Source of the DNA: an uncultured Lachnospiraceae bacterium
GTDB taxonomy: Bacteria > Bacillota > Clostridia > Lachnospirales > Lachnospiraceae
NCBI GenBank assembly: GCA_946623875.1
Contig: CAMORO010000021.1
Coordinates: 1-35,296 of the forward strand
Reading direction: 5' to 3'
Length of the DNA: 35,296 nt
Below are positions 7,779 to 14,825 of the stretch, piece after piece. The notes below the pieces were generated by a model, which was not told the DNA's origin, did no database searches, and saw only the letters and a program-made list of their open reading frames with translations. How positions within the stretch are numbered: position 1 is the first letter of the stretch; the number at the start of each line of letters is the position of its first letter. A program made the position numbers and the translations under genes.

Positions 7779-8531
7779 TTATACATTATCCCAAATAGTC
7801 TTTTTCATATGATCAAACCATTCTCTTGTATCACGATTATCCGATTCGAAGCTTAAGAGTCTCTCAACATATCCCTGTTCTCTCACTATCGTTAAACTGA
7901 CAGGATATACAAGCTCAAATATCAGACATATGTGTCCGACTACATAGTCTGCGGGATACTTTTTAAGGCTTCTCAGGACCGCTGTCCTGTTCCTGAAGCA
8001 CTCCTTGACCTCATCGCAGACCGGTGATGCTTTAAGCTCCTCAGTCGTAACATTGTAAATATCTTCCATTGGTGTATCGCAATTCACCCGAAAGATATCT
8101 ATCTTGTCAGCATCACGCAAAATGTTGCTGTAGATCAGCTCCTCACTGCCAAGTCCCGCCTCTATTCTGTACGCACTATGATTTCTGATGGTTTTTTCAA
8201 GGATCCTCATCTCATCTTCATCAAGATCGGGACATATCTCTTTTATCAGACCGTCTGCGAACAGGATATCTGCTCCGAACAGCGCATGATCCACAGATAA
8301 TGCATCAGAAAATGTATTGTATCTTTTAATCTGCTCAAACCTGCCTATATCATGAAGCATTCCGCACAGCCATGCCATATCTTCACCGGCATTAACGTCT
8401 TTTGCTATTGTTTCCGCAAGATCAGCCACCCTGTATGTATGGTCGATCTTAAGCTTTATCTTTGGGTTATCCGGATTATACTTTGAGATATAATCTTCGA
8501 ATGCCTTAACCACTGATTCTCTGTTTACCAT
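7779..8531 (-). CDS. HD-domain phosphohydrolase
   Basis: The 250-residue soluble protein has the HD metal-binding set: H31 (KIDHTYRV), H60-D61 (GMLHDIGRFEQ) and D142 (RDADKID). HD enzymes hydrolyse phosphoester bonds of nucleotides and related substrates; the substrate here is unknown. LHDIGRFEQ and the following HALFGADIL segment place it with the small stand-alone HD proteins found in many Clostridia. ATG 8531 has AGAGGA upstream. It follows the epimerase by 47 bases with no terminator visible, so the two are probably cotranscribed. Confidence 0.85.
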   Translation of the reverse strand: MVNRESVVKAFEDYISKYNPDNPKIKLKIDHTYRVADLAETIAKDVNAGEDMAWLCGMLHDIGRFEQIKRYNTFSDALSVDHALFGADILFADGLIKEICPDLDEDEMRILEKTIRNHSAYRIEAGLGSEELIYSNILRDADKIDIFRVNCDTPMEDIYNVTTEELKASPVCDEVKECFRNRTAVLRSLKKYPADYVVGHICLIFELVYPVSLTIVREQGYVERLLSFESDNRDTREWFDHMKKTIWDNV

Positions 8532-8578
8532 ATTCGTCCTCTGTCCCTGCTCTTAAGCCTGTATATTTCCGGCTTAAT

Positions 8579-9670
8579 CTATCCCTTCTGAAAATAATAC
8601 TCCCTATACCATTCAGCGAACTTCCTGAGTCCCTCTCTGATCCCGATCCCGGGTCTAAAGCCGTAATCCTTGTACAATCCTTCGGAATCGGCGTAAGTAA
8701 CGGGTACATCCCCTGCCTGCATTCCTACAAGCTCACGATGAGCTTCAAAGTCATAATCCTTCGGAAGGACACCAGCCCTTATCAATTCCTCCTGCAGCAC
8801 ATTCAGATAATCGAGCAGGTTCTCCGGAGTACCGCCACCAATATTATACAGGGCATGAGGCGCTATAGGCATACCATCTTCACCTGTAGCTTTCCTAGGT
8901 GCACCCTTCATGACACGTATTATACCTTCAACTATATCATCTATATATGTGAAGTCTCTTTTCATATCACCATAATTGAATAACTTAATGTTCTCACCCC
9001 TTACAAGCTTCTGTGTTGCACTGAAATAAAACATATCCGGCCTTCCGGCAGGACCATACACCGTAAAGAACCTTAAGCCTGTTGACGGTATATTGTAAAG
9101 CTTGGAGTAGCTGTACGCCAGCATTTCATTACTTTTCTTTGTTGCCGCGTACAGACTCACCGGATTATCCGTCTTATCATCCGTACTGAACGGGATCTTC
9201 CTGTTACCGCCGTATACAGAGGAACTGGATGCATAGATCAGATGCTGCACCCCTTCCTTTTCTCCGTCATAGGAATAACGTACTGCTTCAAGAATATTAA
9301 AAAATCCTGTTATATTTGACCGGATATATGCATCGGGATGATCGATGCTGTATCTGACGCCGGCCTGGGCAGCCAGGTTAACAACTATATCGGGATGATA
9401 CCCGGTAAATACCTCATCAACCAGATCCTTATCGGCCAGATCGCCTTTTATAAATATGTGATCTGCGGATGAAGCTTCTGCATGTTTCTCTATCAGGCCA
9501 AGTCTGTACTCTTTCAACTCAGGGTCATAGTAATCATTCATGGAATCGAAACTGATAACCGTGCCCCCATCCATATCCCGCAGCAGTCGCATTACAAGAT
9601 TGGCTCCGATGAAACCCGGTGAACCGGTAACAAGTATTGTTTTTTTGTTCAGGCTGATTTCCTTTTTCAT
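8579..9670 (-). CDS. NAD-dependent sugar epimerase (UDP-glucuronate 4-epimerase-like)
   Basis: The 363-residue extended short-chain dehydrogenase has the NAD-binding TGSPGFIG (15-22), NLAAQAGVRYSI (98-109), SSSSVYG (148-154) and the catalytic YAATK (174-178). The AAQAGVRYSI segment and the ending RKFAEWYREYY are typical of UDP-glucuronate 4-epimerases, which make UDP-galacturonate for surface glycans; UDP-glucose 4-epimerase or a dehydratase are less likely alternatives. One change stands out: the usual TGAAGFIG is TGSPGFIG here. A sigma-A promoter at 9859-9887 gives a leader of about 180 bases containing alternative hairpins. The Shine-Dalgarno before ATG 9670 is weak (GAAGA), which may make expression depend on leader structure. 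Confidence 0.88.
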   Translation of the reverse strand: MKKEISLNKKTILVTGSPGFIGANLVMRLLRDMDGGTVISFDSMNDYYDPELKEYRLGLIEKHAEASSADHIFIKGDLADKDLVDEVFTGYHPDIVVNLAAQAGVRYSIDHPDAYIRSNITGFFNILEAVRYSYDGEKEGVQHLIYASSSSVYGGNRKIPFSTDDKTDNPVSLYAATKKSNEMLAYSYSKLYNIPSTGLRFFTVYGPAGRPDMFYFSATQKLVRGENIKLFNYGDMKRDFTYIDDIVEGIIRVMKGAPRKATGEDGMPIAPHALYNIGGGTPENLLDYLNVLQEELIRAGVLPKDYDFEAHRELVGMQAGDVPVTYADSEGLYKDYGFRPGIGIREGLRKFAEWYREYYFQKG

Positions 9671-9690
9671 TCTTCATTCCCTGTCTTTTT

Positions 9691-9818
9691 GTCATAAGGG
9701 GTACCGCTTGCGATATGCATTCGTTATCACGAATGTCATAAGGCGGCGGATTCCTTATGACGGTTCTCAGCTTTTATAATCTGCTTTTCACTACCTAATG
9801 ATCTGCTTTACACTACCC
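9691..9818 (-). promoter_or_regulatory. Structured epimerase leader with mutually exclusive hairpins
   Basis: Within the untranslated leader, minus-strand GTCATAAGG (9761-9753) can pair with CCTTATGAC at 9743-9735 or with an identical CCTTATGAC at 9699-9691. A separate hairpin ATTCGT-GATA-ACGAAT (9734-9719) sits between the two partners. Upstream there are two 15-base direct repeats (9781-9795 and 9803-9817, CTGCTTTwCACTACC on the plus strand). No known riboswitch class was recognised. The arrangement could act as an attenuator or protein-responsive switch. Confidence 0.45.
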
Positions 9819-9858
9819 TTTGGGCTTGAGGTGGCTCCAAGCCAACACTCTATACGTT

Positions 9859-9887
9859 ATTATACAAAACTGCCGGCTTAAGTACAA
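9859..9887 (-). promoter_or_regulatory. Sigma-A promoter for the epimerase operon
   Basis: Minus-strand TTGTAC (9887-9882), 17 bases, TATAAT (9864-9859). The predicted transcript would start near 9852, giving a leader of about 180 bases before the epimerase ATG at 9670. Confidence 0.7.
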
Positions 9888-9906
9888 TTCTTACTCTACT
9901 TAATCT

Positions 9907-10036
9907 ATTCAGAACAGGCTCAAAATACTTCGTATTTTTCGCTGTATTGGATTCATCCAATACATAAATTTATAAAATATGTCTCTTTCATGTAAACATG
10001 AGAGCCATATTTTAAAATTTATGTGCTGTTCTGAAT
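9907..10036 (+). repeat. Palindromic 130-bp repeat, copy A
   Basis: The element begins ATTCAGAACAG and ends CTGTTCTGAAT, an 11-bp perfect terminal inverted repeat. Inside are hairpins AAAATAC-ttc-GTATTTT (9922-9938), TTGGAT-tc-ATCCAA (9947-9960) and a long one at 9964-10022 with a CATGT-aa-ACATG tip. It folds into a closed stem carrying three arms. Copy B at 13136-13265 has the same length and is nearly identical; 32160-32227 is a shortened copy. It encodes no protein and lies between the divergent epimerase and zinc-ribbon operons. Confidence 0.9.
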
Positions 10037-10047
10037 ATATAATCAAT

Positions 10048-10076
10048 TTGCTTATTTCTATCGACTATGATAAATT
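10048..10076 (+). promoter_or_regulatory. Possible sigma-A promoter for the zinc-ribbon membrane operon
   Basis: TTGCTT (10048-10053), 17 bases, TAAATT (10071-10076), ending 30 bases before the ATG at 10107. The match is moderate. It starts just 11 bases downstream of repeat copy A. Confidence 0.35.
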
Positions 10077-10106
10077 AGTATGTGACTGTTGGAAAGTGAG
10101 GCTCAT

Positions 10107-10913
10107 ATGAGTGATACGAAACTTATCTGCACCAACTGTGGGGCGGAAATAAATTCTGCAGATACCAAATGTCCTTACTGTGGCTATATCAATGAAGAAG
10201 GTGCCGAGAAGGCCTATATGGATCATCTCTATGATATTAAGGACGATCTTGATAAGGTTGACGAGGCTGCCGCGGCTGAATACGGCAAGGGATACAGTAA
10301 GACAATTAAGCTGATAATGATCACCCTGATCACTCTTCTTATCATATCAGGGATTGTTTTTGCATACAGGCTTGTTGACAGGCATAAAAGAATGGAAAAC
10401 GACAAGATCAAGGGTGGTAACATGCTTGATGAGATGGCCTGGAAGAAGAAAGCCTTCGCGGAGTTTGACAGGCTGTATGAGCAGGGTGATTACGATAAGC
10501 TGTGCGAGGAAGTTTATGCGGCTGCCGATCAGAAACATGATGTATATGAATGGGAACATTACCGGTTTGCCTCAACTTATATGGATTATCTTTCGACAAT
10601 TACTGACCTTGAATATGCTGATAAAAACGGGTGGGATGAATTCGGGGCCAAAACGGTCTTCTACAAATGCTGCCTGATCTATTACCGTGATGATATGTAT
10701 AAGTACGGCGATCCTGATTATAAGCTTACAGATGAGGAAAAAGAGAAGCTTGAGCCAGTTATCGAATACATGAACAATGTCCTTCATGAGCGGCTCGGCT
10801 TCACGGACGAGGATATGGCTGATCTTAAGGGATCACTGGTCGATGATAACAACTGCATTAATTACGATGAGTGTACCAAAGTAGCAGTAAAACATATGGA
10901 TCAATTTAAATAG
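10107..10913 (+). CDS. Zinc-ribbon single-span membrane protein
   Basis: The product is 268 residues from ATG 10107, which has TGAGG five bases upstream; an in-frame TTG at 10089 lacks a good site. An N-terminal zinc ribbon (C8, C11, C22, C25; CTNCG and CPYCG) is followed by a charged cytoplasmic stretch, one membrane helix (about 67-88) and a roughly 180-residue acidic, helical, probably extracytoplasmic domain rich in Y, D and E. No enzymatic motif is seen. It is the first gene of a three-gene operon with related topology. Zinc ribbon plus one helix recurs in Firmicute membrane proteins of sensing or envelope-stress type, but no function can be assigned here. Confidence 0.8.
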   Translation: MSDTKLICTNCGAEINSADTKCPYCGYINEEGAEKAYMDHLYDIKDDLDKVDEAAAAEYGKGYSKTIKLIMITLITLLIISGIVFAYRLVDRHKRMENDKIKGGNMLDEMAWKKKAFAEFDRLYEQGDYDKLCEEVYAAADQKHDVYEWEHYRFASTYMDYLSTITDLEYADKNGWDEFGAKTVFYKCCLIYYRDDMYKYGDPDYKLTDEEKEKLEPVIEYMNNVLHERLGFTDEDMADLKGSLVDDNNCINYDECTKVAVKHMDQFK

Positions 10914-10931
10914 GGTGTTCGGAGGTTAATC

Positions 10932-11678
10932 ATGAAATGTGAACATTGCGGCAACAACCTCTCCTTAGAGGATAAGGTATGTCCATATTGCGGTAAAGAA
11001 AATAAATTAGCCAGCCGTCATAACAGTGACATGGCTAAATATGAGAAAGACTACACTTCCGTTAAGAAGGAGGTTCTGTCAAACAGCAGACGTTTTAACA
11101 GTTTTACGGCCCGTTTGACTATCATTGCCGTTCTCATTGCACTGATCGCTTCAGCACTTGTGGCTGTTGCAAACAAATACGATATCAGGGATTACAGGAG
11201 AGAGAAGAATATCCTTGCACATATCGATGAGCATAAGGCTGCCCTGAATGACCTTATAGAAGCAAGGGACTTTCCCGGAGTATATTACTACTACCGCGCC
11301 AACGACCTGTCCTACCACGACAGTCTGAACGACTACTATATTGCATTTACGGCTTCCGACAAATATTCAGGTTTGATGGATCAGATCTATTATCTGTATG
11401 AGAACGGATCATACAACAAACCCGAGGAATCCTTCGAGAGGATCGCCTCTATCGCTCAACAGCTGGAGGATATGAGGGAGCCGCAGACAACGTCTGAAAA
11501 AGAAAAACATTATTCCAATGAAGAAACGGTAGCTTATGTAAATGATCTCGTCGATCACTCCGAGCTTCTTATAAAGGGACACTTTGAGCTGAGCGATGAA
11601 GATATGGATGAGTTCATTACTCTGTCTAAGGCAAAAAAGCAGATAATGTTGGAGGAGGCATGGGCAAATGAAAAATAA
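10932..11678 (+). CDS. Zinc-ribbon single-span membrane protein, second in operon
   Basis: This 248-residue protein has the same plan as its upstream neighbour: zinc ribbon (C3, C6, C17, C20; CEHCG and CPYCG), a lysine-rich cytoplasmic linker, a membrane helix (about 62-80) and a helical outer domain. ATG 10932 has GGAGG six bases upstream. It lies 18 bases after the first gene and overlaps the third by 11 bases, so the three are translated together. Divergence outside the ribbon and helix is large. The function is unknown; the shared plan suggests subunits of one membrane assembly. Confidence 0.8.
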   Translation: MKCEHCGNNLSLEDKVCPYCGKENKLASRHNSDMAKYEKDYTSVKKEVLSNSRRFNSFTARLTIIAVLIALIASALVAVANKYDIRDYRREKNILAHIDEHKAALNDLIEARDFPGVYYYYRANDLSYHDSLNDYYIAFTASDKYSGLMDQIYYLYENGSYNKPEESFERIASIAQQLEDMREPQTTSEKEKHYSNEETVAYVNDLVDHSELLIKGHFELSDEDMDEFITLSKAKKQIMLEEAWANEK

Positions 11679-12114
11679 TGATCAGATAAAGACAGATGGT
11701 CAGACAAAGGACAGAAAGTATACTCTTTTAAATATAATAATAGTTGTTCTTACCATCATTTTTTTCTGCCTGTGCCTGTTTATCGCGGCAGATACCAAAC
11801 CCCGCGGGTATGTATACGGTCCGGATTCTGCCGAGACCATGTTAAGACTGGTCGAATACGGGAAGTATTCGGAACTGTTGCGCAGCAGTCATATTAACAG
11901 GATGCTTGGTGTTAATGCTTCCGGTAATGATACCTATACCATACCCTACGCCGCAGCCGATTACTATGAAGCCGCATTTAATTACAAAGGGCTTATGTCT
12001 GCCGGCGCTTCGGTAGAAGCATCCACCTACGCCGACAAAATGTCAGCAGCAAGACAGACCCTGGGTGAATATGCGTATATAGCGGATGATATCGATGATT
12101 TATTGAAATTATAG
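11668..12114 (+). CDS. Small single-span membrane protein, third in operon
   Basis: The 148-residue protein lacks the zinc ribbon but keeps the layout: a short charged cytoplasmic N-terminus, a strong membrane helix (about 20-41, rich in I, V, F and L) and a roughly 105-residue outer domain of short helices (AETMLRLVEYGKYSELLRSS and similar) that resembles helical-repeat folding. ATG 11668 lies inside the 3' end of the preceding gene with GAGGAGG nine bases upstream, so translational coupling is likely. Its stop codon falls in the left direct repeat of a hairpin array. No family was recognised. Confidence 0.75.
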   Translation: MKNNDQIKTDGQTKDRKYTLLNIIIVVLTIIFFCLCLFIAADTKPRGYVYGPDSAETMLRLVEYGKYSELLRSSHINRMLGVNASGNDTYTIPYAAADYYEAAFNYKGLMSAGASVEASTYADKMSAARQTLGEYAYIADDIDDLLKL

Positions 12115-12245
12115 AATAGCGAATTTCATCAGAAATTCGGTATTCGTACTCGACCAGGCTCTGCCAAAGGCAGAGACGTGTCCCGCAGAAGGCGGGATTT
12201 CCGAATGCATTTTCCTTGTTTGCATTCGGAAAGTCATAGAATAGC
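12111..12245. repeat. Hairpin array bounded by 10-bp direct repeats
   Basis: ATAGAATAGC occurs at 12111-12120 and 12236-12245. Between the copies are four consecutive palindromes: CGAATTT/AAATTCG (about 12120-12139), CTCTGCC-aaa-GGCAGAG (12160-12176), TCCCGC-agaa-GGCGGGA (12181-12197) and TTTCCGAATGCA/TGCATTCGGAAA (about 12198-12232). No open frame is present. The direct repeats look like a target duplication around an inserted palindromic element, or a hairpin-rich 3' UTR. Confidence 0.6.
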
Positions 12246-12254
12246 AAACATATA

Positions 12255-12286
12255 ACGGGTCAGGAGAATGTCTCCTGACCCGTTTT
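12255..12286. terminator. Strong two-way terminator between convergent operons
   Basis: A perfect 13-bp stem ACGGGTCAGGAGA / TCTCCTGACCCGT with a three-base loop is followed by TTTT on the plus strand. It lies between the plus-strand membrane-protein operon and the minus-strand csrA end and can serve both. Confidence 0.85.
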
Positions 12287-12296
12287 CACTCAATAA

Positions 12297-12512
12297 TTAA
12301 AACATCTTCTTAAGTGCCTCGGCACCCTCTGTCTCCATAGCCTGCTTATTGGCTTCCTGTATCTGGAGATATACTTCCTTACGGTAGATTGGGATTTCCT
12401 TCGGTGCGCTTATGCCGATCTTCACCTGATCACCGCGGATATCCAATATAGTCACCTCTATATGATTGTCAATGACAAGTGACTCGTCTCTCTTTCTTGA
12501 TAATGCCAACAT
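12297..12512 (-). CDS. csrA: Carbon storage regulator CsrA
   Basis: The 71-residue RNA-binding protein begins [14 protein letters not shown], the CsrA signature containing strand-1 residues L4 and R6 that contact GGA RNA, and has the usual [16 protein letters not shown] segment. CsrA dimers bind GGA in leader hairpins and block ribosome access; in flagellated Firmicutes the main target is flagellin mRNA. It follows fliW by 20 bases at the end of the flgM-to-csrA operon and is bounded by a strong terminator. Candidate target hairpins exist at 5996-6027. Confidence 0.97.
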   Translation of the reverse strand: MLALSRKRDESLVIDNHIEVTILDIRGDQVKIGISAPKEIPIYRKEVYLQIQEANKQAMETEGAEALKKMF

Positions 12513-12532
12513 ATTTGATCACCTGCCTTTTC

Positions 12533-13003
12533 TTATTCTGCTTTTTTATCCGCAGCATTTTCCTTAGCTGCCTTCAGTATTTCATATATAGGGAACTTAA
12601 CCTGGTACTTATCATCATCTATGATGAGCTGAGCTGCTTTCCTTGACTCGCTGTTTATAATGATAGGAGCACGGAGATTAACAGTCATCTTCTCGATCTC
12701 TTTGGGCACTGTGATCGTTACTATCACCAGCATGTTATCCTGGGTTATTCCGTCAAGAGGCTTGAGAAGCTCATCCTCTATATTAGGATTGTACTCCGGT
12801 ATAACTGACAGCGGATCAACAACCGGCATTGCAAATGCGGGTTCCTGTATCGACTGCATCCACTTAATGTTCCCATTTCCTTCACCGTCATGGATCAGCA
12901 TGAAATCCTTAAGCTCAGGAAAACCGATGATACCCTGCGGAAATGTTATCAGCTTACTGTCATCAACGTTTATCTCACCGAATAACTTGGTTTCAATCGT
13001 CAT
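12533..13003 (-). CDS. fliW: Flagellar assembly factor FliW
   Basis: The 156-residue protein has the family hallmark ITFPQGIIGFPE near residues 19-30 and the characteristic acidic beta-rich fold sequence (FAMPVVDPLSVIPEYNP). FliW binds flagellin and, when free, binds CsrA to relieve its repression of flagellin translation. ATG 13003 has AAGGA eight bases upstream. The roughly 80-base leader holds two hairpins (CTTCTTC/GAAGAAG and CCGGC/GCCGG). A 130-bp repeat separates it from flgL, so an own promoter is likely in addition to read-through. Confidence 0.96.
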   Translation of the reverse strand: MTIETKLFGEINVDDSKLITFPQGIIGFPELKDFMLIHDGEGNGNIKWMQSIQEPAFAMPVVDPLSVIPEYNPNIEDELLKPLDGITQDNMLVIVTITVPKEIEKMTVNLRAPIIINSESRKAAQLIIDDDKYQVKFPIYEILKAAKENAADKKAE

Positions 13004-13082
13004 GGTCTTCGTCCTTTCTGTATAATACCACCTTATATTCCGGCTGCGCCGGCACCTTCTTCACACGGAAGAAGACTCTATT

Positions 13083-13091
13083 ATTGTAGCA
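13083..13091 (-). promoter_or_regulatory. Possible extended -10 promoter for fliW-csrA
   Basis: Minus-strand TGCTACAAT (13091-13083) matches an extended -10 (TG-N-TATAAT type), about 80 bases before the fliW ATG. No good -35 was found. It lies just downstream of repeat copy B, consistent with a separate fliW-csrA transcript. Confidence 0.45.
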
Positions 13092-13135
13092 TATTTTATA
13101 TCTCTGTTCCATATAAATATGTTTATAGGGTAACT

Positions 13136-13265
13136 ATTCAGAACAGGCTCAAAATACTTCGTATTTTTCGCTGTTTTGGATTCATCCAATACATAAATTT
13201 ATAAAATATGCCTCTATCATGCAAGCATGAGAGTCATATTTTAAAATTTATGTGCTGTTCTGAAT
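13136..13265 (+). repeat. Palindromic 130-bp repeat, copy B
   Basis: Same length and ends as copy A (ATTCAGAACAG ... CTGTTCTGAAT) with the same internal hairpins. The tip here is CATGC-aa-GCATG, where copy A has CATGT-aa-ACATG, so a C-G pair replaces T-A. It ends four bases before the flgL stop and could act as a 3' structure or transcription break between flgL and fliW. Confidence 0.9.
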
Positions 13266-13269
13266 CCCC

Positions 13270-14814
13270 TTACAGATAACTAAGCAGGGATGTCTTGGAG
13301 ATTGTAGCTGCCGCCTGCTGTGCGGCCTGAAGCGCTACCTCTGCGGACTTAAGATCGATCGCTGTCTCCGTAAGCTCTGCGTTGATGTTACTGTCAGCCA
13401 GTTCCTTAAAGTTGCTCAGTTGGTCGTTAACCCTGTTCTTGGTAAGGTCAAGCCTTGCTGCAAGACTTCCTACCGCAGCAATCTTGTTGTTAAGTGTATT
13501 GGTGTAACCTTCGAAGGTTGTCATACCCTGCGAAAACATCTTCTGCATCTTCTCTTTGTACAGATCGAATTCCTTCTGCGCAGCATCTACCAATGCATTT
13601 ATCTTCTCCTGATCCTCGCCGTCTCCGATCTCTTTCTGGTATTTCTTATAGTTCTGGAGCTTATCGTAGGCTTCCTGTGTTGTCTGGGTTATCACTACCA
13701 GCTCATCCACATCCCTTGCTATGGAAGTCGAGAAAGCCTCATTGGCATTTACATTTATCTCGATCTTCTGATTGTATGCTATCTCATAGCTTATCTTCTG
13801 ATTTTCAAAGGCCGGATTTCCGTTTTCATCGTAGTTGTAATCGATCTCTCTTGACGCATCTGCATCATATGTCTTGGTCGCGAAATAATGCTCGGGCCTT
13901 GGATCGTTCTTGACCCAATCCTCCTTGGCATATTCGAAGCTTGCTGTCGAACCCTCTCTCCGCATTGCAGCGGCAACGTTCTTTCCAAGGATCAGTTCAC
14001 CCGTGGTAGTGTTGAGAACAACACCGTCATCATCAACATCTGTATATATCCTGTCATTCTCTTCGTTGTCCGTTCCAAGCTCCTTGACCTCAACAGAGAA
14101 GCTCTGCGTGCTTCCATCCTTAAGTGTTACAGTGAATGTTCTGGCAAGAGGATTTCCGTATATGTCATTCTGTTCACGTGTAAGATTGTCGTATTCAAGC
14201 CTCAGCCTGTATACATCGTTGTTCTTTACCGTGGTCTGGTTATAATCATTAATATTGTAAGCATCCATACGCTCGGGATCCTGATCCCTGACACCCGAAA
14301 CATAACTCATCCTGTTAAGGTCAGATGTTGAGAAATTCTGCACCATCGTATACAGCTTGGTCTCATTTTCCTTAAAAGTCAGGGACTCCCCTGTCCTGTA
14401 TCCGGTAAATACCGTCCTTCCTGCGTAATCTGCATTACCTGCTGCATATATCTGTTCCTTAAGAGCCTTAAGATTCTCGAGAATGTTCTTACGATCCTCA
14501 GCGGTATTGTCATCGGACGCACCCTGAGTCAGATTGCTCTGTACGCTCTCAAGTACCGACTGTGTCTGCGTAAGGGCTGTCTGTGTGATCTCCATCCACG
14601 CCTCTGCATCAGGAATGTTCTTATTGTAATACTGGTTGATCTCATTGATATTGTTGTTAAGGCGCAGTGCCCTTATTGCAACGATAGGATCATCCGAAGG
14701 TCTTGTGATCTTCTGTCCCGAGGCAACCATCGTATTGTATTTATCATTGATCTCCTTATTAACGAGGATATTGTTTTTGGTATTGTTGTTAATAATTCCG
14801 TTAGTGATTCTCAT
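13270..14814 (-). CDS. flgL: Flagellar hook-filament junction protein FlgL (HAP3)
   Basis: The 514-residue protein has flagellin-like ends: N-terminal MRITNGIINNN with SGQKITRPSDDPIVAIRALRL, and a C-terminal helix ending AAQQAAATISKTSLLSYL. FlgL joins the FlgK ring to the filament. Many FlgL proteins are about 300 residues; the extra sequence here (about 150-400) forms an enlarged variable domain likely to be surface-exposed. ATG 14814 is preceded by AGGAGG. It lies 11 bases after flgK and is exported as a late substrate. Confidence 0.95.
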   Translation of the reverse strand: MRITNGIINNNTKNNILVNKEINDKYNTMVASGQKITRPSDDPIVAIRALRLNNNINEINQYYNKNIPDAEAWMEITQTALTQTQSVLESVQSNLTQGASDDNTAEDRKNILENLKALKEQIYAAGNADYAGRTVFTGYRTGESLTFKENETKLYTMVQNFSTSDLNRMSYVSGVRDQDPERMDAYNINDYNQTTVKNNDVYRLRLEYDNLTREQNDIYGNPLARTFTVTLKDGSTQSFSVEVKELGTDNEENDRIYTDVDDDGVVLNTTTGELILGKNVAAAMRREGSTASFEYAKEDWVKNDPRPEHYFATKTYDADASREIDYNYDENGNPAFENQKISYEIAYNQKIEINVNANEAFSTSIARDVDELVVITQTTQEAYDKLQNYKKYQKEIGDGEDQEKINALVDAAQKEFDLYKEKMQKMFSQGMTTFEGYTNTLNNKIAAVGSLAARLDLTKNRVNDQLSNFKELADSNINAELTETAIDLKSAEVALQAAQQAAATISKTSLLSYL

Positions 14815-14825
14815 AATGGTTCCTC

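Noticed and set aside
12111-12245. CRISPR array
   Set aside because: The palindromes all differ and there are no regular repeat-spacer units or cas genes.
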